From the NCBI RefSeq assembly GCF_016887565.1, contig NZ_CP069396.1, positions 8,042,001 through 8,106,000 on the forward strand: a stretch of 64,000 bases of DNA, written 5' to 3'. This document shows, in pieces, positions 52,078 through 60,127 of this stretch; position 1 is the first letter of the stretch; the number at the start of each line of letters is the position of its first letter. Source of the stretch: Archangium violaceum. GTDB lineage: Bacteria > Myxococcota > Myxococcia > Myxococcales > Myxococcaceae. Made by a program: the position numbers and the translations under genes. The notes beneath the pieces were generated by a model, which saw only the letters and a list, made by a program, of their open reading frames with translations, did no database searches and was not told where the DNA came from.

Positions 52078-53508
52078 ATGGCCAGTGGCCTCATCATTCC
52101 TGGAGTCCAGGTAACCGTCGTCAAGGAAGTCCTTCCCCAGCAACTCGCGCCGTCCGGAGTGCTGGGCCTCATCGGGTTCACGGAGGAGAACCCCGGCAAG
52201 GTGGTGCGCGCGAGCAACTGGTCGCGCTTCGTGGGAGTGCTGGGCCGCGCGAGCGCCTACAGCCTGCCCGAGGCGAAGCAGGCGCTCGACAACGGCGTCT
52301 CCGAGCTGGTCGTCTCGCCGCTTCCCGCCAGCGCCGGGGCCACCGCGAAGGTGGTCATCCCGGCGGACGCCACCAAGGGCGCGAGCCCGGCGGAACCGGC
52401 CAAGGACGCGCCCAAGGACACGCCCAAGGGCAAGGACGCCAAGGCTGGCGCCGGCATCACCCTCCTGGCGCGCGCCCCGGGGCCCTGGGCCAACGGCATC
52501 GGCATCAAGATCGAGTACCGCAACAACCTCGACCAGAGCATCTCGTTCGACCTGCAGGTCCTGGGCGAGAGCAACGGCAAGGAAGTCGTCCTCGAGGTGC
52601 ACCGCAACCTCACCCTGGAGTCGCTGACCGCGACGCTGAAGGCGGGCTCCGCCTACGTGAAGGTGGACGAGTCGAAGGCGATCGGCTGGCCCGCCGCGGA
52701 GGTGTACACGCTCGCGGGAGGCAAGGACGCGACCGCCGATGACTATGCCGCCGCGCTCCGCCGCCTCCAGGACGAGCCCGACGTGGACATGGTCCTCGCC
52801 GCCATCCAGGACTTCTCGGATCGGGCGAAGGTGACGCGCATCTACGGCGACGTCATCAGCCACTGCAACAACCTGAGCGACGACTGCAAGGGCCGCCTCG
52901 GCTTCGGCCAGGTGCCGGACGCGGGCACCATGGAGGAGTACGTGCAGCTCGCCAGCAACCTGGTGAGCGACCGGTTCGTGCTGGTGGCGCCCAACGGCGT
53001 GGCGGGCGCGGTGGCCGGCCTCGTGGGCAACCTCCCCTACTTCTACTCGCCCACCTTCAAGCGCATCTCCGGCGCGGGCGAGCTGCCGCCCATCCCGGTG
53101 GATGACCAGAAGACCCTGCTCAAGGGCAACGTGGTCCCCGTGGTGCTCGAGCGCGGCCGCGGCACCATCGTGCTGCGCGGGCTCACCACGGATGGCGACC
53201 AGATCAACGTGCGCCGCGTGGCCGACCGGGCCGTGCGCACCCTGAAGATGATCGGCAACCTCTTCATCGGCCAGCTCAACACCGCGGACGGGCGCAGCGC
53301 GCTCAAGCAGAAGCTGACCGAGGCCATGCTCCAGATGGAGAAGGACGGAGCCATCGTCCCCTCCACGGATGGGAAGGATCCCGCCTTCAAGGTGGAGGTC
53401 TATTCCTCTCAGGAGGACTTCGCGCTGGGCATCGTCAGGGTGAACCTGGCCGTGCGGCCCGTGCGAGCCATTGACTACGTCTACGCGACCATCACGGTCC
53501 AGGTCTGA
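52078..53508 (+). CDS. Contractile tail sheath protein
   Basis: This 476-residue phage-tail sheath protein forms the contractile outer tube. It begins MASGLIIPGVQVTVVKEVLPQQ, continues with VLGLIGFTEENPGKV and has an Ala/Lys/Asp/Pro-rich insert about residues 95-125. Its C-terminal part has DFALGIVRVNLAVRPVRAIDYVYATITV, the usual core of sheath proteins that joins neighbours by strands. It is related to the XkdK/gpFI-type sheath. A single sheath gene is visible, unlike the two or three of many extracellular injection systems. The start follows the leader hairpin; the tube gene begins 15 bases later. Confidence 0.85.
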   Translation: MASGLIIPGVQVTVVKEVLPQQLAPSGVLGLIGFTEENPGKVVRASNWSRFVGVLGRASAYSLPEAKQALDNGVSELVVSPLPASAGATAKVVIPADATKGASPAEPAKDAPKDTPKGKDAKAGAGITLLARAPGPWANGIGIKIEYRNNLDQSISFDLQVLGESNGKEVVLEVHRNLTLESLTATLKAGSAYVKVDESKAIGWPAAEVYTLAGGKDATADDYAAALRRLQDEPDVDMVLAAIQDFSDRAKVTRIYGDVISHCNNLSDDCKGRLGFGQVPDAGTMEEYVQLASNLVSDRFVLVAPNGVAGAVAGLVGNLPYFYSPTFKRISGAGELPPIPVDDQKTLLKGNVVPVVLERGRGTIVLRGLTTDGDQINVRRVADRAVRTLKMIGNLFIGQLNTADGRSALKQKLTEAMLQMEKDGAIVPSTDGKDPAFKVEVYSSQEDFALGIVRVNLAVRPVRAIDYVYATITVQV

Positions 53509-53523
53509 TGAGGAAACACCCAG

Positions 53524-53913
53524 ATGCCAACGGTATTCTCCGCCAATCGCAGCAGCATCCTCGTCGACGGTGAGGCCGTCGAGGGACTCCAGTCGCTCGT
53601 CTTCCGCGTCGTCACCGAGCGCGAGGACATCCGGGCCATCGGCTCCAACGAGCGGGTCGAGGTCATCTTCGGCCTGCGCACCGTGCAGGGCGAGCTGGTG
53701 ATCCGCTCCGCCAGCGTCAAGCTCGACACGCTGTTGCAGAACCGCGCGAAGTTCCAGCTCGTCGCGAGCCTCAAGCGCACCGAGGGCAACGACGAGACGC
53801 GCACGGTGTCGTTCGACGACTGCTTCGTGGAGGGCAAGTCCTTCCGCCTGGACGCGCACGGCAGCGCGGCCACCAGCTACGCGTTCACCGCCACGCGGGT
53901 GCGCGAGGAATAG
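53524..53913 (+). CDS. Tail tube protein (XkdM-like)
   Basis: This 129-residue beta-rich protein occupies the slot right after the sheath, normally that of the inner tube. The pattern SSILVDGEAVEGLQSLVFRV, then VIRSASVKLDTLLQ and TVSFDDCFVEGKSFRLD, resembles the XkdM-type tube proteins of PBSX-like tails. It is on the short side for that family. The start ATG at 53524 is 15 bases after the sheath stop. The tube call is based on position and fold character. Confidence 0.7.
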   Translation: MPTVFSANRSSILVDGEAVEGLQSLVFRVVTEREDIRAIGSNERVEVIFGLRTVQGELVIRSASVKLDTLLQNRAKFQLVASLKRTEGNDETRTVSFDDCFVEGKSFRLDAHGSAATSYAFTATRVREE

Positions 53914-53916
53914 TCC

Positions 53917-54789
53917 ATGGGAGCGGAGCCCGCGCACATGGAGGCCACGGAGGAGGCCGGCACCCCGGCCGCCTCCCGCATCGAGGTGGACGGCAGGTGT
54001 TTCTCCGTCCACTTCGAGGGCCCGGACGAACACGTGGTGCGGGTGGATACGGGCTCGGGGGAGCGCGTCCAACTGCGCCGCTGGGGGTTCGACGAGCACC
54101 TGCGGGCGCTCGACCGGCATGCCTGGGCCGATGAGCGCGGGCTCCGCTTCGATCACGAAGGTTTCTCGCGCGACGTGCTGCGCGACTCCGGTGTGCCGGA
54201 ACCGCTCCACGAGGAGCTGGCACCCCTGGCCCTGTGGTGGGCCACCGGTGGAGACCGGGAACCAACCTCTGGCGTGGGACCTGACGGATGGCTGCGCATC
54301 GGAGCCATCCGCGCCCGGCTCCGGCCGTGGACATTCTCGGAGCGTTCGAGGGCCATGGGCCAGAGCCTCACCGCGCGTCCCGATGGCTCCCGGGAGCTCG
54401 GGCTCGAGCGCTATCTGCGAGCGATGCTCGCCGCGTCCGTCGTGGCGTTCGAGCCGGCGGGGGTGGAGCTGTCGATGCTGGACGGAGCCACCACGGCCGC
54501 GCTGCTCGACGCGGTCGTCGCGCTCAACACGGCTGGAGAGCGCGACGAGGACAAGAAGATGAGGGCCTCCGATGCCGGGGGCCAGGCGCTGGCGCGAATG
54601 ACGCTGCTCCTGTGCCGGACACTCGGGTGGACGCCCTCGCAGGTGTGGGAGGCACCGGCGGCGGAGATCGACCGGCTGCTCTCGATTCTGGCTGTGACGG
54701 AGGCATCGGCTCCGTCACCGGCGGCGCCTCGGACCCCGGGGCTCGCTGATTACCCCGATGCGGTGGTGATCCAGGTGGAGGCAGGGTGA
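53917..54789 (+). CDS. Tail-assembly chaperone-like protein
   Basis: This 290-residue protein lies in the position of tail-assembly chaperones, between the tube and the tape-measure slot. It has an N-terminal beta part (RIEVDGRCFSVHFEGPDEHVV), a middle AMLAASVVAFEPAGVELSML, and a final ARMTLLLCRTLGWTPSQVWEAPAAEIDR that fits the short helical chaperone domain of XkdN-like proteins. It is longer than a typical chaperone, so the N-terminal half may be an added domain. No frameshift product is evident, unlike in many phages. It overlaps the next gene by one base. Confidence 0.6.
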   Translation: MGAEPAHMEATEEAGTPAASRIEVDGRCFSVHFEGPDEHVVRVDTGSGERVQLRRWGFDEHLRALDRHAWADERGLRFDHEGFSRDVLRDSGVPEPLHEELAPLALWWATGGDREPTSGVGPDGWLRIGAIRARLRPWTFSERSRAMGQSLTARPDGSRELGLERYLRAMLAASVVAFEPAGVELSMLDGATTAALLDAVVALNTAGERDEDKKMRASDAGGQALARMTLLLCRTLGWTPSQVWEAPAAEIDRLLSILAVTEASAPSPAAPRTPGLADYPDAVVIQVEAG

Positions 54790-56378
54790 TGCGCGCGAAC
54801 ACCACGACACTGGGAATCGTCTCATTCCTCTCCCGCCCGGCATTCCGGGTGATGGAAGACATCGCGCGGCAACTGGGAACCCGGCTTCCCGAGGAGCCCT
54901 CCGGCACCAGCACCGAAGGCACTCAGGAGTTGCCTGCTTCCGAGCAGCAGGTGAGCGCGCGAACGGAGCCTGGCTCGTCGCCCGCCGCCACCTCGCGTGC
55001 CGGGACGGCGGAGGCCACGCAGACCCTGTCCCCATCACATTCCCTTGTCGGCATGGAGACCGTCAGCAGATCCTCATCCGAGCCCGCCACCTCGCGTGCC
55101 GAGATCCGGAGCCTCGATCCACTCCCGGCTGGCTCCGAGGCCCCTTCCATCCAGGACGCAATCACGGAAGCTGGAACACGCGCGCCTGTTACCTCGCGTC
55201 CCCTGTCCGCTCCTCGTGCGGAGGTCCGGAGCAGCGACCCCATGGCGCGGACAGGCGCCGTCACTCCGGGTGCGCAGGAGCGCGACAAGCGCATCGTTCG
55301 GCTCCTGCCTCGTACCGCACCAGGTGCGGAAGCCCCAACTTCGAGCACCTCGCGCCCCTTCGTGCCCCTCGAGGACACGACCCATTCCTCCACCTCGAGC
55401 CAGCCCCCCGGCATTCAAGCGAAGGCATCGGTTCCGTCCACCGCGCCCTCCCCTGCCTGGGCCGAAACTTCGTCATCGCCTTCGCCCTCCATCGTCCGTG
55501 CCGAAATGCTCCCGGCGTCGCCGGCCATCGCTCGCGCCGAAGCTCCGCCATCGCTTTCGCATTCCGTCGCTCGCGCCGAGACACACCCGGCTTCTCCTTC
55601 CGTGGCCCGTGCAGAAGCCCCGTCATCGCTTTCGCCCTCCGTCGCCCGCGCTGAAGTGCCACCGGCATCCGCATCCGTGGCTCGAACTGAAGCGCTGTCC
55701 CCTCTCCCGAGCTCGGCTGGAGAGAGCGGGTCTCGGAAGCAGGCTGCTCCGTCGCCCGCACAGCGCGCGGATGTGCGGAGCACGCCAGGCCCGCGCGTCG
55801 TCCGTATCCTCCCTCGCGCCGAGTCATCCACCGAGCCCCCCGCCCGCGCTTCTTCGCGGCAGGACGTCGACACCGGGCAGGAACTCCGACCCACCTCCTC
55901 CATCGAGCCCACCGCCGCCCGCGCCGCCACGTCTGGCTCCGGGCCGGAGTCGGGCGGAAGCGCGAGCCCCAGGACCCGTCTCACGTTCCTCCCGACTCCC
56001 GAGTCCCCCGCATCCCCGGCCCTCGAGTCCCCTGCTTCCCGAGCGCCCGTGACCTCGCCGCTCCCCACCTCCGAAGGCATCAGCGGCCCTCGGCCCGGCG
56101 CAGTCCCCGCCGCTCTCGCCGAGCAGGTCACGCGAGGTCTGTCGCCCGTCTGGGAGCAGGCCCACCAGCTCACGCACACCGCGCTCACCGTGGAGCGGGC
56201 CTCGACTCCCGCGAGCACCGTGACGGCTCCTCCGAGCGGCGCCGTGCGCAACACGTTCAACGTCAACGTCCACCTGGATCCCTCCGCACCCCAGGAGGGC
56301 CTGGACCGGCGCACGTTGGAGGACGCGCTGGTCGACATCCTTCGCGAGACGGCACGCCGTCATGGGTTGGAGGTCTGA
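54789..56378 (+). CDS. Long disordered Ser/Pro/Ala-rich protein in the tape-measure position
   Basis: This 529-residue protein starts at the ATG at 54789 (TGATG overlap with the previous gene); GTG at 54786 is the alternative. Residues about 30-470 are almost entirely Ser, Pro, Ala, Thr, Arg and Glu, with repeated xRAE cores. The ordered ends are MRANTTTLGIVSFLSRPAFRV and, at the C-terminus, NTFNVNVHLDPSAP.GLDRRTLEDALVDIL. Its place after the chaperone-like gene is where a tail tape-measure gene normally sits, but classical tape measures are helical. The protein may set tail length, act as a scaffold, or be a disordered linker. The function is unproven. Confidence 0.6.
   Translation: MRANTTTLGIVSFLSRPAFRVMEDIARQLGTRLPEEPSGTSTEGTQELPASEQQVSARTEPGSSPAATSRAGTAEATQTLSPSHSLVGMETVSRSSSEPATSRAEIRSLDPLPAGSEAPSIQDAITEAGTRAPVTSRPLSAPRAEVRSSDPMARTGAVTPGAQERDKRIVRLLPRTAPGAEAPTSSTSRPFVPLEDTTHSSTSSQPPGIQAKASVPSTAPSPAWAETSSSPSPSIVRAEMLPASPAIARAEAPPSLSHSVARAETHPASPSVARAEAPSSLSPSVARAEVPPASASVARTEALSPLPSSAGESGSRKQAAPSPAQRADVRSTPGPRVVRILPRAESSTEPPARASSRQDVDTGQELRPTSSIEPTAARAATSGSGPESGGSASPRTRLTFLPTPESPASPALESPASRAPVTSPLPTSEGISGPRPGAVPAALAEQVTRGLSPVWEQAHQLTHTALTVERASTPASTVTAPPSGAVRNTFNVNVHLDPSAPQEGLDRRTLEDALVDILRETARRHGLEV
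55484..55700 (+). repeat. Alternating 12/13-residue RAE repeats
   Basis: Within the disordered protein the cores VRAE, ARAE, ARAE, ARAE, ARAE and ARTE follow each other at 12, 13, 12, 13 and 12 residues, a higher-order period of 25 residues (75 bases). The repeats are diverged in third positions, so the expansion is old. Confidence 0.8.
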
Positions 56379-56381
56379 GCC

Positions 56382-57410
56382 ATGGCTGGAATCGCCTACG
56401 AAGTGACGATCGGCTCCTTCCAGGCCTCGAGCCAGGCCGGCCAGGGCAACGGGTACGTCCGCTCCATCGTCAGCGAGCTGACCATGGATGGTGTCGGTGG
56501 ACGCTGCTACCTGGAGCTGGTGGCCTCGGACTCGGAGCCACCCGCGCCCGGGGACGAGACAACGGTCTCCCTCGACGACGGAAACGGCGCCGTCACGGTC
56601 TTCACCGGCACGGTGCTGGAGACGAAGGCTTCGCCGGACACGACCCTCATCGTGGGCACCGATGCGCTGGCGAAGCTCGCCCGGATCGACGTGAGCGGCT
56701 CCTACGAGCAGACGTCGGCCGGCTCCATCGTCAGCGAGCTGGTCCAGCAGGCCGGAGCCACCGCGGGCACCGTCGAGGACGGTCCCACGTTCACAAGCTA
56801 CGTGCTCCACCGCGGACCGAGGGCGCTCCGCCACATCCACCGTCTGGCCGAGCAGTGCGGCTTCGACGTGTACACGGATGGAGAGGGCAAGGTGCACTTC
56901 GCCGCGCCGAAGCAGGGCGGGCCGGACCACACCTTCGTCTATCGGGAGCAGGTCCTGAAGATCGAGCTCCTGCGCACTCCGCTGGCCTACGACGGCGTGG
57001 AGGTCTGGGGCGAGGGCGCCGCGAGCACCCAGGGCTCCGAGAAGTCCCACTGGCTCGTCGCCGATCTCTCGTCGGTCAGCGGCAAGGCCGCCGCCGATGC
57101 GGACTTCAGCGTGCAATCCGGCAGCGAGGGTGAGCGCTCGCGCGAGGTGCGGGACGGCGCGGTGCGGACCGGCGACGACGCGACCGCCCAGGCCCAGGCG
57201 CGGATGACGGCGCTGGCCTCACGCGCCCTGCGTGGCTTCGCCGTGGTGCTCGGCGCCCCGGCCGTGAAGCCGGGGGACCTCGTGAAGTTCGATGACATCC
57301 CCGCCACGCACGCGGTGCATGCGCTGGCCTCCGACAAGGTGCTCCGCGTGCGCGCGGTGCGGCACACGCTGAATGCCCGGTCGGGCTTCGTCACCCGGAT
57401 GGAGTTCTGA
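56382..57410 (+). CDS. Tail hub protein (gpD-like)
   Basis: This 342-residue protein resembles the phage late-control gpD hub that links the tube to the spike. It has an N-terminal beta region (YEVTIGSFQASSQAG), then SGSYEQTSAGSIVSELVQQAG, FTSYVLHRGPRALRHIHRLAEQCGFDVYTDGEGKVHFAAP, and a C-terminal FDDIPATHAVHALASDKVLRVRAVRHTLNARSG. The helix with LAEQCGFDVY is typical of gpD/VgrG hub cores. The start ATG lies 4 bases after the previous stop. It precedes the DNA_circ_N-like gene, whereas PBSX has the two in the opposite order. Confidence 0.75.
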   Translation: MAGIAYEVTIGSFQASSQAGQGNGYVRSIVSELTMDGVGGRCYLELVASDSEPPAPGDETTVSLDDGNGAVTVFTGTVLETKASPDTTLIVGTDALAKLARIDVSGSYEQTSAGSIVSELVQQAGATAGTVEDGPTFTSYVLHRGPRALRHIHRLAEQCGFDVYTDGEGKVHFAAPKQGGPDHTFVYREQVLKIELLRTPLAYDGVEVWGEGAASTQGSEKSHWLVADLSSVSGKAAADADFSVQSGSEGERSREVRDGAVRTGDDATAQAQARMTALASRALRGFAVVLGAPAVKPGDLVKFDDIPATHAVHALASDKVLRVRAVRHTLNARSGFVTRMEF

Positions 57411-57411
57411 G

Positions 57412-58302
57412 ATGCCCGTACGCATTGGAAAGATCGAGCTCATCGGTCTCACCAACATCTACACCGAGGACACCCGCAACCTGGTGCAGCAGCGCGTGCC
57501 GGGGCAGTCGGGCAACATCTTCCAGGACCTCGGCCGTGAGCCCGTCACCGTCGTCATGGAGGGCATCCTCCTGGGCGAGGACACGCAGGGTGCCCTCGAG
57601 GAGCTGCGCCAGGCGCAGATGAAGGCCACGCCGATGGCGTTCGCCGCGGACGCCATCGCCGGTGCCGATCTGACGGACGTGCTCATCGCCGACTTCCAGG
57701 TGAAGCAGCTCGCCGGCCACGAGAGCCGCTACAGCTTCTTCCTGAAGGTGAAGGAGTACGTGGAGCCGCCGGCCTCCGAGGACGCGGGCGCCGCCGCCGT
57801 GGACGAGGCCGCCGCCGAGGATGCCGCCGCCTGGGCCCAGGGCTCCACCGACGCCGCCGCCGTGCTGCAGAACCCCGACTCCCTCATGGAGGCCGTCGAC
57901 AGCAACCCCGAGGTGCTCGCCCACCTGAGCCCGGACGAGCTCGGCTCCGTCGTCACCCAGACCCAGGACAAGCTGAGCGGGGAGAACTTCGGCAACCTCG
58001 TCGGCGCGCTCGGCAAGACCAATCCCGGGGCGGTCGGTGGCTTCCTCGACTCGCTGAAGAACTCCGGCAGCCTGGGCGGCTTCATCCAGAAGCTCGCCGC
58101 CGAGGGTGTCAACCTCATGCAGAAGCTCAAGGGCATCGACCTGGGCGCGGCGCTCAGCCTCGTCAAGGCGATCGCCGGCGCGGGCGACTTCCTCGCGAAG
58201 CTGAAGCGCGTGGTCGACGAGGCCACGGCCCTGGGCGATGCGGTGGGCAACTTCGATCCGCTCGGGCCCTTCAAGGAGCTCGATATGGGGGCCAACCCGT
58301 GA
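57412..58302 (+). CDS. DNA_circ_N-like baseplate/tail protein with helical C-terminus
   Basis: This 296-residue protein starts at the ATG at 57412, one base after the hub stop. Residues 1-115 resemble the short beta domain named after the Mu gpN-type/DNA-circulation N-terminus (PVRIGKIELIGLTNIY, EPVTVVMEGILLGED, HESRYSFFLKVKEYVEP), which in tails connects tube and baseplate. Residues 120-296 are helical and Ala/Gly/Leu-rich (GALGKTNPGAVGGFLDSLKNSG, AALSLVKAIAGAGDFLAKLK). It overlaps the next gene by four bases. The family name is from pattern only. Confidence 0.6.
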   Translation: MPVRIGKIELIGLTNIYTEDTRNLVQQRVPGQSGNIFQDLGREPVTVVMEGILLGEDTQGALEELRQAQMKATPMAFAADAIAGADLTDVLIADFQVKQLAGHESRYSFFLKVKEYVEPPASEDAGAAAVDEAAAEDAAAWAQGSTDAAAVLQNPDSLMEAVDSNPEVLAHLSPDELGSVVTQTQDKLSGENFGNLVGALGKTNPGAVGGFLDSLKNSGSLGGFIQKLAAEGVNLMQKLKGIDLGAALSLVKAIAGAGDFLAKLKRVVDEATALGDAVGNFDPLGPFKELDMGANP

Positions 58303-58844
58303 GCACCACCACGGCGGACATCATCGACGGCATCGCCCGGCTCATCACCGCGCTCAAGGAGCTGCTCGAGACCGATACGGTCGAGGCGCTGGTGGACCTG
58401 GTGAAGAAGCTCGGCATCGGCCAGCCGGTGAAGGTCGGGCTCCAGGCGCTCGCCCGGGTGCTCGACATCCTCGTCGGGTGGATCGAGAAGCTGGAGCAGG
58501 TGGCGCGCATCCCAGCGTTCCTCGAAACCCTGGATCCAGCCTTCGAGCAGGTGAAGGAGCTGGCGAGCAGCTCGGGTCAGGAGATGCGGGACATGGGGCT
58601 CGGCTCACTGGCGCCCGTGGTCGACGCATCCCGGGCGGCGATCGATCTCGCGGACAAGATCCGGCGCGGTGCCGAGATCATCCTGAAGGGTTACCTGCCC
58701 GAGCAGTCCATCGTGCACCTGCGGGAGTCCGTCCAGGGCCTCGCCAACAGGCTTCGGCAGATGCAGCAGAAGCTCGATGCCCCGGCGGCGGCCCCCGCCG
58801 CGACCGCGAACAAGTCCCTCCTTCCCGCCGGAGCCATTCCATGA
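58299..58844 (+). CDS. Helical protein in the tail operon
   Basis: This 181-residue protein has a GTG start (GTGA overlap with the previous gene). It is nearly all amphipathic helix: IIDGIARLITALKELLET, ALARVLDILVGWIEKLEQ, LADKIRRGAEIILKGYLPEQS, LANRLRQMQQKLD, then an Ala/Pro tail. I do not recognise a family. It lies between the gpN-type gene and the spike gene and overlaps the latter by four bases, so it is probably an integral baseplate or assembly component. Confidence 0.6.
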   Translation: MSTTTADIIDGIARLITALKELLETDTVEALVDLVKKLGIGQPVKVGLQALARVLDILVGWIEKLEQVARIPAFLETLDPAFEQVKELASSSGQEMRDMGLGSLAPVVDASRAAIDLADKIRRGAEIILKGYLPEQSIVHLRESVQGLANRLRQMQQKLDAPAAAPAATANKSLLPAGAIP

Positions 58845-59473
58845 GCGACCTCGTGACCATCATCCGTGCCCTCATCCGCGACGAGCTCGCGAGCCTGCGC
58901 CTCGGCGACATCGGCGTGGTGACCAGCTCCTTCCCCCATGCGGACGGGGACGAGAACAACCTCGAGTGCAACGTGAAGCTGCGCGAGAGCGACGTGGAGC
59001 TGCGCAAGGTGCCCATCGTCACCCCGCACATCGGGATGGTGAGCGCGCCGCGTACGGGAGAGCTGGTCCTCATCTCCTACGTGGCAGGGGATCCCAACCG
59101 CCCCATCGTGGTGGGCCGGCTCTACTCGGACGAGGTCAACCCGCCCGTCCACGAGGCGGACGAGTGGCGCGTCGTGGCGCCTCCGGGGGGCACCACCTCC
59201 ATCGCCATCGACAAGGACCAGTCCATCGTCTTCACCGCCGGGGAGAACGTGGTGACGATCAAGCAGGACGACGTCATCACCATCCAGGGCAAGGCGGACC
59301 TGACCATCCAGGTGGACGGCAACGTCGAGCTCAAGTGCCAGGACTGCAAGATCGACGCGTCCGGCAACATCGACCTGGGCAGCAGTGGCAGTGGCGTCAT
59401 CACCGAGAAGAGCCACAAGTGCTACTTCACCGGCGAGGCGCTCAAGGGCTCGCAGAGCGTGAAGGCGAAGTGA
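58841..59473 (+). CDS. Baseplate spike protein (gpV-like)
   Basis: This 210-residue spike starts at the ATG at 58841. An OB-fold (VTSSFPHADGDENNLECNVKLR; GELVLISYVAGDPNRPIVVGRLYSDE) is followed by a beta-helix of short strands (AGENVVTIKQDDVITIQGKADLTIQVDGN; CQDCKIDASGNIDLGSSGSG), the structure of P2 gpV/Mu gp45 trimeric spikes. The C-terminal Cys pairs CQDC and KC may bind a metal at the tip, as in other spikes. The next protein probably caps it. It overlaps the previous gene by four bases. Confidence 0.8.
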   Translation: MSDLVTIIRALIRDELASLRLGDIGVVTSSFPHADGDENNLECNVKLRESDVELRKVPIVTPHIGMVSAPRTGELVLISYVAGDPNRPIVVGRLYSDEVNPPVHEADEWRVVAPPGGTTSIAIDKDQSIVFTAGENVVTIKQDDVITIQGKADLTIQVDGNVELKCQDCKIDASGNIDLGSSGSGVITEKSHKCYFTGEALKGSQSVKAK

Positions 59474-59476
59474 GCC

Positions 59477-60127
59477 ATGCCCGCACCGAGCGCATCCGAG
59501 ATCGAGAACCTCGCCAAGGGCGCCATGCAGTCGGCGAGCCTGCGGGGCGAGAACGCCCCGGACCTGGCGGCCGCGCTGGGACAGGCCTGCGGACAGGCCT
59601 TCACCCTGTTCGTGTCCCTGGCCATGGTGGCTCCCGGCATCCCCGCGGCGGCGCCCCCTCCGGCCGGCTCCGGCAGCACCGCGGGGCCGGGAACGCTGCT
59701 GCCCCCGCCCGCGGGCGGACCCGGCGCGTCGATGATCGAGCCCATCGCCATGGGCATGCTCGCCTCGAACAAGATTCGAGGTGAGAAGCAGAGCGCGCTG
59801 GCCAAGGCCATCGCCCAGTCCATCGAGCAGGCGCTCACCCTCTTCACCACGCAGGTGAAGGTCGCGCCGGGGATGGCCATCGCCGGCTTCACCACCACGG
59901 CTCCGGGCAACCTCATGGGCGCGGCACCCGCCAAACCCATGCTCCAGCCCATCGTCCTGGGCTTCCTCCAATCGGGAGGCATGCGCGGGCAGAACGCCCC
60001 GGACCTGGCCGGAGCCATCGCCGAAACGCTGTCCAACGCGCTCACCCAGATGATGACGCGGCTCAAGGTGACCCCGGGCATTCCGTGCACGCCCGCGGCC
60101 ACCGCCGGGCCCGGGAGGTTGGTGTGA
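59477..60127 (+). CDS. Triplicated-domain protein downstream of the spike
   Basis: This 216-residue protein consists of three tandem, diverged copies of one ~60-residue unit, at about residues 9-74, 87-146 and 156-216. Shared features in order are I-x-x-[IL]-[AV]-x-G, then a short [ML]-x-S, [LIM]RG[EQN], a helix such as ALGQACGQAF / AIAQSIEQAL / AIAETLSNAL, then V[AT]PG[IM] and TA[GP]PG near each end. Units 1 and 3 also share NAPDLA. I know no family for this. Its place right after the trimeric spike and its threefold internal repeat suggest a pseudo-threefold cap or adapter, as with PAAR proteins, which is an inference. Confidence 0.65.
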   Translation: MPAPSASEIENLAKGAMQSASLRGENAPDLAAALGQACGQAFTLFVSLAMVAPGIPAAAPPPAGSGSTAGPGTLLPPPAGGPGASMIEPIAMGMLASNKIRGEKQSALAKAIAQSIEQALTLFTTQVKVAPGMAIAGFTTTAPGNLMGAAPAKPMLQPIVLGFLQSGGMRGQNAPDLAGAIAETLSNALTQMMTRLKVTPGIPCTPAATAGPGRLV

